Of a DNA stretch of 6,940 bases, positions 1-5,496 are shown piece after piece (the stretch's first letter is position 1; each line of letters starts with the position of its first letter). The notes beneath the pieces were generated by a model that was not told the DNA's origin, searched no databases, and worked only from the letters and a program-made list of their open reading frames with translations. Source of the stretch: Clostridia bacterium (GTDB lineage: Bacteria > Bacillota_E > RBS10-35 > JAJYVN01); NCBI GenBank assembly GCA_027335545.1, contig DAHWHV010000236.1:1-6940 (forward strand), given 5' to 3'. The translations under genes were made by a program, and so were the position numbers.

Positions 1-35
1 TGGCCCTGGCCGCGGCCGCGCGCTCAAGGACGGCC

Positions 36-58
36 TGGGCAGCGGCGTTTGCTGCCCA
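36..58. other. Short stem-loop
   Basis: TGGGCAGC (36-43) and GCTGCCCA (51-58) form a perfect 8-bp stem around a 7-base loop, GGCGTTT. It could be the terminator of a gene left of the window, but there is no T-tract on either side. Confidence 0.3.
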
Positions 59-123
59 TCCCCCCCGGACCTGTCGCGCGGGGGACGGATCCGAGGCCCC
101 CGAGGGCGCCGCACGGGCGCCTT

Positions 124-155
124 CCCCGACGCCCGGGACTCGCCGGGCGTCGGGG
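124..155. other. Strong 13-bp GC inverted repeat
   Basis: CCCCGACGCCCGG (124-136) is perfectly complementary to CCGGGCGTCGGGG (143-155) across a 6-base loop. The stem is very stable and lies in non-coding DNA upstream of the glucose dehydrogenase gene. It is terminator-like without a T-tract in either direction, so it may be an intrinsic terminator of a GC-rich type, an mRNA-end stabiliser or an extragenic palindrome. Its sequence differs from the palindromes at 1640 and 2692. Confidence 0.5.
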
Positions 156-403
156 CGCGAGGGGCACGCGGTCCGGGGCCTCGGCTGCGGGGGCCTCCCG
201 TCCCGGGCGTCCCCCAGGAGGGCTTGGGCAGGGGCCGCCTCCGCGCCCCGGCATGGCCCCGGTCCGGCCCCGGCACTTGGAGGCCTTGGGCCCCCAGGGA
301 CAGGTTCCCGGTGCCCTCACGCCTCCCTGCAGGCGCTGCTCCCCGTCGCCGCCGCCCCGACGCGTGCGCGCCCGGGCGGCGGGGGAATCCTAGCCCCCCG
401 TGG

Positions 404-447
404 CGAACGCGCCCATGGGCGGTCCCGTGGGGACCCACGCGCGTTCG
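404..447 (+). promoter_or_regulatory. Nested stem-loop in the leader, abutting the SD of the glucose dehydrogenase gene
   Basis: CGAACGCG (404-411) pairs perfectly with CGCGTTCG (440-447). Inside this 8-bp outer stem, GGTCCC (421-426) pairs with GGGACC (430-435) around GTG, and GCCCATGGGC (411-420) is itself a palindrome. The last base of the outer stem is the first base of the SD GAGGGGAG. It may act in the mRNA by setting the accessibility of the SD, or as a DNA operator for the 464-1636 gene. It matches no riboswitch class that I recognise. Confidence 0.4.
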
Positions 448-454
448 AGGGGAG
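447..454 (+). promoter_or_regulatory. Ribosome binding site for the glucose dehydrogenase-like gene
   Basis: GAGGGGAG lies 9 bases before ATG 464 and supports that start over the more upstream in-frame start at 224, whose translation is low-complexity Arg/Pro. A second SD-like stretch, AAGGGGGAG (545-553), precedes an in-frame GTG at 566. That GTG would give a protein without the N-terminal extension, but its spacing (12) is less good. Confidence 0.6.
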
Positions 455-463
455 TGGTGCAGG

Positions 464-1636
464 ATGCCCGCCGAGTCCGCCCGCCCCAAGGATGCTCAGG
501 AGGACCGGGCTGACGGGGACAAGGCTCACGGGGAACAGGACAACAAGGGGGAGATCTGCCGGGCGGTGACGGTCCAGCCCGGGGCAAAGGGCAGCGGGCG
601 CCTGGACCGCATCGCCGTGGATCGCCCCGGACCGGCTCAGGTGCTGCTGCGGGTGCTCCGCGTTGGCATCTGCGGTACGGACGCGGAGATCGATGCCGGC
701 CTGTACGGAGCCCCCCCGCCCGGCCACAGCCGTCTGGTGCTGGGGCACGAATCTCAGGTGCGCGTGGAGTCCGTGGGTCCGGATGTCGGCGGTCTGCAAC
801 CCGGCCAACTCGCGGTGGCCATCGTCCGCCGCCCCTGCCCCGGTCCGTGCCCACCGTGCGCCGACGGACGCTGGGATCTCTGCGTGACCGGGGAGTACCG
901 GGAGCGAGGCATCATGCACCTGGACGGGTTCCTGCGCGAGCGCCTCGTCGAGGACGCGGCCTTCGTGGTCCCGGTGCCGGAGGAACTCGAGGCCGTCTCC
1001 GTCCTGCTGGAGCCGCTCAGCGTGGTCGAGAAGGCCATCGCGGAGGCGGAGCGTGTGCGCGACCCCGCCGCGCCACCCGCCCGTCGGGCGCTGGTCACCG
1101 GGGGCGGCCCGATCGGCCTGCTGGCGGGCCTCGCCCTACGCCAACGCGGCCTGGAGGTGTGGCTGCTGGATCGGCGCGCGCCCGAGTCGCCCAAGGGCAG
1201 GCTCGCCGCAGCCGCGGGGATGCGCTACGTCGACGACAGCGCGACCCCCCTCGAGCAGGTGGCGGATGTCGGCCGTTTCGACCTGGCGGTCGAGGCCACG
1301 GGCTTCGCGCCCTTGGTCTTCCGCTCCTTGGCCCTGCTGGCGCGCAACGGAACGCTGGTCCTCACCGGGGTGACCAGCGGCCACCGCACCGTCTCGGTGG
1401 ATGCCAACGCCGTCAATGCCTCGATGGTCCTGGAGAACCAGGTGATGATCGGCTCGGTGAACGCGGCCAGACGGCACTACGAGCAGGCCATCCGCGACTT
1501 GGGCGACTGGCGCACGCGCTGGCCGGGCCTAGCCGAGCGCATGATCACGGCACGCTACCCACTGGAGCGCTTCCGCGACGCGCTGGCCCCCTCCTCCGAG
1601 GACATCAAGCGCGTGGTGGAGGTCGCCGTCGGGTAG
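464..1636 (+). CDS. Glucose 1-dehydrogenase-like zinc-dependent MDR dehydrogenase
   Basis: This 390-residue protein belongs to the medium-chain dehydrogenase/reductase superfamily, glucose/aldose 1-dehydrogenase branch. Known members oxidise glucose or another aldose to the lactone with NAD(P)+ in the cytoplasm. Visible catalytic zinc residues are Cys70 (CGTD), His95-Glu96 (GHE) and Glu183 (LLEPLSVVEKA). The structural-zinc lobe has Cys125, 129, 132 and 140. The Rossmann motif GGGPIG is at 213-218, followed by DRR at 236-238; Asp with two Arg leaves the choice of NAD or NADP open. The C-terminal stretch VLENQVMIGSVNAARRHYEQ (322-341) is characteristic of glucose dehydrogenases. About 30 charged N-terminal residues precede the usual family start (ICRAVTV), so GTG 566 is an alternative start. 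The gene is convergent with ridA. The exact sugar substrate cannot be read from the sequence. Confidence 0.9.
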   Translation: MPAESARPKDAQEDRADGDKAHGEQDNKGEICRAVTVQPGAKGSGRLDRIAVDRPGPAQVLLRVLRVGICGTDAEIDAGLYGAPPPGHSRLVLGHESQVRVESVGPDVGGLQPGQLAVAIVRRPCPGPCPPCADGRWDLCVTGEYRERGIMHLDGFLRERLVEDAAFVVPVPEELEAVSVLLEPLSVVEKAIAEAERVRDPAAPPARRALVTGGGPIGLLAGLALRQRGLEVWLLDRRAPESPKGRLAAAAGMRYVDDSATPLEQVADVGRFDLAVEATGFAPLVFRSLALLARNGTLVLTGVTSGHRTVSVDANAVNASMVLENQVMIGSVNAARRHYEQAIRDLGDWRTRWPGLAERMITARYPLERFRDALAPSSEDIKRVVEVAVG

Positions 1637-1639
1637 GGC

Positions 1640-1667
1640 GGTGCTGCAAGAGCGGGCTTGCAGCACC
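1640..1667. terminator. Perfect 11-bp palindrome between convergent genes (copy 1 of a repeated element)
   Basis: GGTGCTGCAAG (1640-1650) and CTTGCAGCACC (1657-1667) form a perfect stem with a 6-base loop. It starts 3 bases after the dehydrogenase stop codon and ends 16 bases from the ridA stop, so it could terminate both convergent transcripts. Neither side has a T-tract. A second copy sharing GGTGCTGCAAGAGCGG and TTGCAGCACC lies at 2692-2727, so it may also be a REP-like extragenic palindrome. Confidence 0.6.
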
Positions 1668-1683
1668 CGGCCGGCCGCGCTCG

Positions 1684-2166
1684 TCAGGGGCGCGCCCCGC
1701 TGGGGCGGCGGAGGAACGTGACCGCCACCTCCACGGCGGCGTCGAGCGGGAGGGCCGCCACCCCCACGGCGATCCGGGCGTGGCCGGCACCGGGGAAGAG
1801 GGCGCCGAGAAGCTCCGAGGCCCCGTTGATCACCTGTGGTTGCTGGTGGAAGTCGCCGGCGCACTGGACGAAGCCCTCCACCCGCAGCACGCCCATGAGG
1901 TCGGCCGCGCCGCCTGGCGTCGCCGCGGAGGCGGCCGCCAGAGCCCCCAGGGCACAGAGGCGGGCCGCGGCCTGGCCGTCGGCGATACTCAGTTCCCCTC
2001 CGACGCACCCCCGATAGGCGACCTCGCCCCCGGACAGCGGCAACTGGCCGGAGACATGGACGAGATCCCCGTGGGCCACCGCGGGCACATAGGCGGCGAC
2101 GGGCTTGGCCGGCGCGGGTAGCTGGAGCCCGAGCGCCGTCAGGCGCTCCTGCCAATCGGCGGGCAC
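1684..2166 (-). CDS. RidA/YjgF-family protein (YjgF_YER057c_UK114-like subgroup)
   Basis: This 160-residue protein is of the RidA (reactive intermediate deaminase) superfamily. The best-known members hydrolyse reactive enamines and imines released by pyridoxal-phosphate dehydratases; the longer subgroup seen here (about 150 residues) is less well characterised. Supporting motifs, in order, are HGDLVHVSGQLPL (32-44), GELSIADGQAAARLCAL (57-73), QPQVINGASELL (109-120) and HARIAVGVAALPLDAAVEV (129-147). Arg131 aligns with the substrate-carboxylate-binding arginine of RidA. The start is GTG 2166, 7 bases after GAGGGGG; the overlapping ATG (2171-2173) is in another frame. The gene converges on the glucose dehydrogenase gene and diverges from the isomerase gene at 2852. 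The SD is flanked by complementary repeats (see 2184-2220). The family call is firm; the substrate is unknown. Confidence 0.93.
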   Translation of the reverse strand: MPADWQERLTALGLQLPAPAKPVAAYVPAVAHGDLVHVSGQLPLSGGEVAYRGCVGGELSIADGQAAARLCALGALAAASAATPGGAADLMGVLRVEGFVQCAGDFHQQPQVINGASELLGALFPGAGHARIAVGVAALPLDAAVEVAVTFLRRPSGARP

Positions 2167-2173
2167 GCGTCAT

Positions 2174-2183
2174 CCCCCTCTTT
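2174..2183 (-). promoter_or_regulatory. ridA ribosome binding site, predicted to be sequestered in a hairpin
   Basis: On the minus strand AAAGAGGGGG precedes GTG 2166 with 7 bases between the G-run and the start. The bases just upstream read CCTCTC, which can pair with GAGGGG (five Watson-Crick pairs and one G-U) across an AAA loop. The SD could therefore be masked in the mRNA. Confidence 0.55.
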
Positions 2184-2240
2184 GAGAGGCCGTAGAGAGA
2201 GGCCGTAGAGAGAGGCCGTAGAGCAGCCGTGGAGAGGCCG
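2184..2240 (-). repeat. 13-bp tandem repeats upstream of ridA carrying an anti-SD sequence
   Basis: The unit TACGGCCTCTCTC (minus strand) occurs twice in full (2195-2207 and 2208-2220). A third copy (2184-2194) is cut to 11 bases where it meets the SD. Degenerate remnants follow to about 2240. Each unit contains CCTCTC, complementary to the ridA SD, so different repeats could pair with it, and gain or loss of units could tune translation. Confidence 0.7.
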
Positions 2241-2493
2241 CTGCGCCGGTCGCCCTGCCGCGGGACGCCGCGCCGGAGAGCGGCAAGTCCCCGCCCGCGG
2301 CGCGTGCCCCGGCCCCCCACCGCCTCCGGCCCCCGGCGAGGCACGTCGCCTCCGGGGACGCTCGGAGCGGCGGCCTCGGACCCGGTCTCACCGGCCACCG
2401 GTCTTCGATGCCCCGCGGCCGGCACCTCCAGCGCCCGTTGGGCTACTAGCTAGGAGGCCCCTGCGAAAGGCAGCACGCCGACCTGGGAGCAGC
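2241..2493. other. Non-coding part of the divergent intergenic region
   Basis: All frames here are Arg/Pro/Ala-rich with no recognisable protein. The one notable spot is an AT-richer island, CTAGCTAG (2446-2453), flanked by GGGC (2440-2443) and GCCC (2457-2460). It forms an approximate palindrome that could be an operator. TAGGAGG (2451-2457) looks like an SD, but no ATG, GTG or TTG follows at a usable distance. Confidence 0.4.
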
Positions 2494-2649
2494 GCGGAGC
2501 GAAGCTCACCTGCGGAGCGAAGCTCACCTGCGGTGAGCGGTGCTCCGCTGCGGTCAGCGGTGCTCCGCTGCGGTCAGCGCTACTCCGCTGCGGTCAGCGC
2601 TACTCCGCTGCGGTCAGCGCTACTCCGCTGCGGTCAGCGCCGCTCCGCG
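2494..2649. repeat. Tandem array: two 18-bp units followed by six 20-bp units
   Basis: Two identical 18-bp units GCGGAGCGAAGCTCACCT (2494-2511, 2512-2529) are followed by six contiguous 20-bp units starting at 2530, 2550, 2570, 2590, 2610 and 2630. The three central units are identical (GCGGTCAGCGCTACTCCGCT); the outer ones differ at a few positions. The small palindrome CCGCTGCGG falls on the junctions at 2545, 2565, 2585, 2605 and 2625, exactly 20 bp apart, close to two helical turns. The first two 20-bp units also contain AGCGG/CCGCT stems. The 18-bp units resemble the reverse complement of the first 20-bp units, and GCTCACC/GGTGAGC pairs across the junction. There are no spacers, so this is not CRISPR. 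It may be a phased binding-site array or a variable-number repeat. Confidence 0.85.
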
Positions 2650-2691
2650 TGGGGTGTGGGTCAAGAGGCGCTCGGCCCACAGCATCCGGAA

Positions 2692-2727
2692 GACGGTGCT
2701 GCAAGAGCGGACTCTTGCAGCACCGTC
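2692..2727. repeat. Perfect 16-bp palindrome (copy 2 of the repeated element)
   Basis: GACGGTGCTGCAAGAG (2692-2707) pairs perfectly with CTCTTGCAGCACCGTC (2712-2727) around a CGGA tetraloop. Its core matches the palindrome at 1640-1667 in the same orientation, with only two extra bases near the loop. It lies about 125 bases before the isomerase gene, so it could be a leader hairpin or attenuator of that gene, or a REP-like element. No T-run follows. Confidence 0.75.
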
Positions 2728-2836
2728 CTTGGAACGGCCCCGGCCTCGGCAGGGGCGCCCGTCCCGGCGGCGTACCCTGGGGTCGAGCGGGAACACCCGG
2801 CCCCGCCCCACTGGGGCTGGCGCCCGACCGGACGGC

Positions 2837-2843
2837 AAGGGGG
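2837..2843 (+). promoter_or_regulatory. Ribosome binding site deciding the isomerase start
   Basis: AAGGGGG ends 8 bases before ATG 2852. The reading frame stays open upstream to 2540, but only because it reads through the tandem repeat. Family homology begins at this ATG (MRVGLNAG). Confidence 0.75.
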
Positions 2844-2851
2844 CTGCTCAC

Positions 2852-3673
2852 ATGAGAGTCGGTCTGAACGCGGGCATCTTTGCGGGTGGGCCAAACGCGA
2901 CCGAGGCGGTGCGGTTGAGCGCCGCGGCCGGGGCCGAGGGCTGCGAACTCAACGTCGAGGAAACCGGCCCGTTCTCCCTGGAGACCAGCTCGGCGGACCT
3001 GGCCCCGATCCGGGGCGCCGCCCGCGCGGCGGGCGTCTCCCTGCCCTCCCTGCACTGCGGCCTCCACTGGAAGTACCCGCTGACCGATCCGGACGGCGCC
3101 GTCCGGCGGCGCGGGCTGGCAGCCCTCTCCCGGACCCTGGAAATCGGGGCGGAGCTGGGCTGCCGCGTCCTGCTGGTGGTGCCCGGGGTGGTGAAGCCGG
3201 AGGTCTCCTACGCCGACGCCTATGAGCGGGCGTTGGAAGGGGTCGGGGCCCTGGCCCGGCGGGCCCGGGAGTTGGGGCTGTGCCTAGGCATCGAGAACGT
3301 TTGGAACCGCTTCCTGCTCTCCCCGTTGGAGATGGCCCGCTTCATCGACGAGGCGGGTGCGGGGAGCGATGCGGTCGGCGCCTATTTCGACGTGGGGAAC
3401 ATCCTTCTCTACGGATACCCCCAGCACTGGATCGGTACGCTGGGCCGACGCATCCTGGCGGTCCACTTCAAGGATTACCGGATCGACGTGCCGGGCGGCG
3501 GCGGCTTCGTCCACCTCCTGCAGGGCGACGTGCCCTGGAGGGCCTGTGTACAGGCGCTGGGCGCCGTCGGCTACGACGGATTCGTCACCGCCGAACTCCC
3601 CCCGTACCGCCACCTGCCGGAGCGCGCCTGCCTGGACACCGTCGCTGCGATGCGGGCCATCCTGGCGCAGTAG
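2852..3673 (+). CDS. Sugar-phosphate isomerase/epimerase-like protein, xylose isomerase-like TIM barrel
   Basis: This 273-residue cytoplasmic protein has the AP-endonuclease-2/xylose-isomerase-like TIM-barrel fold. It resembles L-ribulose-5-phosphate 3-epimerase/hexulose-phosphate isomerase (UlaE/SgaU-type) and ketose 3-epimerase enzymes. The four expected metal ligands are visible: Glu148 (IENVWNRFLLSPLEM), Asp180 (YFDVGN), His205 (VHFKDYR) and Glu248 (TAELP). The strand-end motifs SLHCGLHW (66-73) and GYPQHWI (188-194) also fit the family, and the length is normal. The gene stands alone on the plus strand. It is divergent from ridA across a repeat-rich leader and converges on the metallophosphoesterase gene, with 86 bases between stop codons. 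The substrate (a ketopentose or ketohexose, phosphorylated or not) cannot be decided from sequence alone. Confidence 0.88.
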   Translation: MRVGLNAGIFAGGPNATEAVRLSAAAGAEGCELNVEETGPFSLETSSADLAPIRGAARAAGVSLPSLHCGLHWKYPLTDPDGAVRRRGLAALSRTLEIGAELGCRVLLVVPGVVKPEVSYADAYERALEGVGALARRARELGLCLGIENVWNRFLLSPLEMARFIDEAGAGSDAVGAYFDVGNILLYGYPQHWIGTLGRRILAVHFKDYRIDVPGGGGFVHLLQGDVPWRACVQALGAVGYDGFVTAELPPYRHLPERACLDTVAAMRAILAQ

Positions 3674-3680
3674 GACGAAG

Positions 3681-3713
3681 GCGACCGCGCCGGGCTTCCC
3701 CCCATCCGGTCGC
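3681..3713. terminator. Possible bidirectional terminator between convergent genes
   Basis: GCGACCG (3681-3687) is complementary to CGGTCGC (3707-3713) across a 19-base, C-rich loop. It lies 7 bases after the isomerase stop codon, between convergent genes. The loop is long and there is no T-tract, so the call is weak. Confidence 0.3.
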
Positions 3714-3733
3714 GGCACACGGGGCCACTGGGC

Positions 3734-3759
3734 TCCCTTCCGCGTCTCCCTTCCGCGTC
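3734..3759. repeat. 13-bp tandem duplication at the 3' end of the phosphoesterase gene
   Basis: TCCCTTCCGCGTC occurs twice in a row (3734-3746 and 3747-3759), ending at the base next to the phosphoesterase stop codon (3760-3762, minus strand). It looks like a simple replication-slippage duplication. Confidence 0.7.
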
Positions 3760-4290
3760 TCAGCGGGCTCCGGCTCGGTGATCCTCCGGGAGGGTCACCA
3801 GCCGGGCCGTGGGCTCACCGCTGGCCGGGTCCGCGGGGACCTGCAGCAGGGCGAAGGTGGGGGGCCGTCCCCGGGGCTCGGTGGGCGACCCGGGATTGAG
3901 CAGGAGGGGGCCGCCGGGCACGGCGCGGACGAGCGGGCGGTGGCTGTGTCCGAAGACCACGACCCGCGGCGCCTCCGGGAAGGCGCGCCGCGCCCGCTCC
4001 TCTGTGGTGGCGCCAACCCCGAGGTGCCCGTGCGTCAGGCCGACGCGCACCCCCCGCAGGGTCAGGAGCAGGCGGCCGGGGAGATGCAGGCCGGGGGCAT
4101 CGGCGTTGCCGCCGACGGCGTGCACCGGGGCGATGCGGCCCAGGGCCTCCAGTACCCAGGCGGCGGCGATGTCGCCGGCGTGCAGAATCGCCACCGTCCC
4201 GTCGAGGCCATCCAACAGGGCGGGCGGCAGCCCGTCGGCCTCACGCCCGGGGGCGCGATGCGTGTCGGCGACGACCCCGATCCAAGCCAC
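3760..4290 (-). CDS. YfcE/MJ0936-type metallophosphoesterase (phosphodiesterase)
   Basis: The protein has 176 residues from the chosen GTG start. It is a calcineurin-like phosphoesterase of the small YfcE/MJ0936 group, cytoplasmic two-metal enzymes that hydrolyse phosphodiesters in vitro but mostly lack a known natural substrate. All motifs are present in order: D9-x-H11 (VADTH), GD (39-40), GN (61-62), THGH (86-89) and GHSH (114-117), followed by the typical LNPGSPTEPRG (131-141). The frame is open to GTG 4329, but family homology starts at AWIGVVADT, and GTG 4290 has a G-rich stretch just upstream. The 4329 start would add 13 low-complexity residues. The gene follows the MDR dehydrogenase by 57 bases (18 with the longer start), so the two are probably one transcript. 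Confidence 0.88.
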   Translation of the reverse strand: MAWIGVVADTHRAPGREADGLPPALLDGLDGTVAILHAGDIAAAWVLEALGRIAPVHAVGGNADAPGLHLPGRLLLTLRGVRVGLTHGHLGVGATTEERARRAFPEAPRVVVFGHSHRPLVRAVPGGPLLLNPGSPTEPRGRPPTFALLQVPADPASGEPTARLVTLPEDHRAGAR

Positions 4291-4347
4291 TACCCCGCCC
4301 CCCCAGCGCCCGCCGACCCGGGAGCGCACCGGCCGCAGCGGGCCGCC

Positions 4348-5496
4348 TCAGCGTGCCCCGTCCGCTGGCGGGTCCGCCGCCCCTGCCCCCCCCGTCCAGT
4401 CGAAGGCGATGCCCATGTAAGCGTTGCGGTCGGCCAAGACGCCGTCGTAGGTCTCCTGGCAAGCCTCGGGGGCCACCACGTAGGAGAGCAGCCCGTCCAC
4501 CCGCAGCGATCCGTCGCGCACCCAACCGATCAGGGTGTGGTAGTTGCGTTCGATAGAGAAGCCGGAGGAGCCCCGCCCCGCCTCCGCCTCCTTGAAGGGC
4601 AGGAGCCACTCCAGGGCACCGACCACCGAGATGCCCCGGTGGTGGATCTCGCTCCAGAGCTCGCCGGTATCCTCCGTCATCGGCCCGCGCGGCGAGCCGA
4701 GGAGGATCACCTCCCCGAGCCGGCGGCACATCCGGACCGCCCCCGGGATCAGGCGCGGGTTGCCAATCGCCTCCACCACGACGTCGGCCCCAACTCCGCC
4801 GGTCCACTCCAGGACGCGGCGCCGCGCCCCCTCGCCCGTCAGGTCCTCGGCGTCGCGGATGCCGCACGCCCGCGCCAGCGCCACCCGCCGGGGGGCGGGG
4901 TCGAACGCCAGCACCCGCAGGCCCGCCAGGGCGAAGAGCTGGGCGGCGAAGTTCCCGACCAGCCCCAGGCCGAGCACGACCGCGGTCCCCCCCGGGGCGG
5001 CGCCGCGAGACAGGCGGAGCGCGGTCATCGCGACCGACGCCATCCGCACCAGGATCAGGCGTCGCGGATCGTCGCCCGACGCCTCGCCCTCGACCGACGC
5101 CAAACGGAAGACGGACCGGCCCCCGACATCCACGACAGCGTGGCTGGCGTGCGGCGTGATGCTGAAGACGCGGTCGCCGGGGCGCAACTCGGGCAGTTGG
5201 CGCGCCGCCGCCGGGCCGAGGCGGAGCACCCGACCCACGGCCGCATAGCCCGGGCGCCAGGGGTAGGCGTTCCAACTCCCAGGCCGGTCCACTCCGGGGT
5301 CCAGCCCCGAGTAGTTGGCGAGTTCGGTCCCCGTGCTCATCAAAGAGATCTCCGTTTGCAGCAGGACCTGCCCGGCCCCGAGCGCCCCCACCTCAATCGT
5401 GAACGGCTCCAACAGGCACCGGCGGCGCCCCGGGAACACCAGCCTGCGGCCCTGCAGGACCTCGGCCGGCCCTCCGGCCCGTCCCTCGCCCTCCAT
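4348..5496 (-). CDS. Zinc-free MDR dehydrogenase, BchC-like group
   Basis: This 382-residue MDR-superfamily oxidoreductase is related to the bacteriochlorophyllide dehydrogenase (BchC)-like group, which is found widely in non-photosynthetic bacteria, often with sugar or polyol genes. The GroES-like domain is at about 15-140. The usual catalytic CGTD is replaced by STGTE (54-58) and GHE by GYAAVG (83-88). The four-cysteine structural zinc lobe is absent, so no zinc site is visible. The Rossmann motif GLGLVG (176-181) is followed by Asp199 (FDP), which favours NAD over NADP. ATG 5496 is chosen; GGGGGGAG lies 12 bases upstream and GGGAGG 1 base upstream, and GTG 5505 is an alternative. The frame is open to 5589, but the extra residues are low-complexity. 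It is first in a probable two-gene operon with the metallophosphoesterase. Its substrate is unknown, and a secondary alcohol on a sugar-like compound is a guess. Confidence 0.85.
   Translation of the reverse strand: MEGEGRAGGPAEVLQGRRLVFPGRRRCLLEPFTIEVGALGAGQVLLQTEISLMSTGTELANYSGLDPGVDRPGSWNAYPWRPGYAAVGRVLRLGPAAARQLPELRPGDRVFSITPHASHAVVDVGGRSVFRLASVEGEASGDDPRRLILVRMASVAMTALRLSRGAAPGGTAVVLGLGLVGNFAAQLFALAGLRVLAFDPAPRRVALARACGIRDAEDLTGEGARRRVLEWTGGVGADVVVEAIGNPRLIPGAVRMCRRLGEVILLGSPRGPMTEDTGELWSEIHHRGISVVGALEWLLPFKEAEAGRGSSGFSIERNYHTLIGWVRDGSLRVDGLLSYVVAPEACQETYDGVLADRNAYMGIAFDWTGGAGAADPPADGAR

Larger units (their letters stand above)
1..463. other. Intergenic or edge region without a convincing gene
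   Basis: All frames here translate to Arg/Pro/Gly/Ala-rich sequence typical of GC-rich non-coding DNA or of shadow frames. One minus-strand frame at the left edge (bases 1 to about 60) gives an alanine-rich, helix-like stretch around AQAVLERAAAA. It could be the start of a gene running off the window, but I see no start codon with a ribosome binding site, so I do not call it. The region contains three stem-loops (36-58, 124-155, 404-447), listed separately. No clear -35/-10 promoter can be read. Confidence 0.5.

Noticed and set aside
224..463. Upstream extension of the glucose dehydrogenase frame
   Set aside because: The extra 80 codons are Arg/Pro-rich with no SD at 224, and they cross the structured leader. 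ATG 464 has a good SD.
847..2121. 424-codon plus-strand frame across the glucose dehydrogenase and ridA genes
   Set aside because: It is out of frame with the dehydrogenase and antisense to ridA, with Arg/Gly-rich low-complexity translation.
1529..2425. 298-codon minus-strand frame overlapping ridA
   Set aside because: It is out of frame with the RidA protein on the same strand, is Arg/Gly/Pro-rich, and reads through the 13-bp repeats. It is a shadow of ridA.
2401..2540. Riboswitch or T-box upstream of the array
   Set aside because: I looked for T-box, TPP, SAM, glycine and c-di-GMP riboswitch consensus elements and found none.
2494..2649. CRISPR array
   Set aside because: The units are contiguous without unique spacers, are only 18-20 bp long, and no cas gene is nearby.
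2540..2851. N-terminal extension of the isomerase frame, and a possible repeat protein from the 20-bp array
   Set aside because: The array translates to repetitive Leu-Arg-Cys-Gly-like sequence only because three 20-bp units equal 20 codons. The SD and family homology both place the start at 2852.
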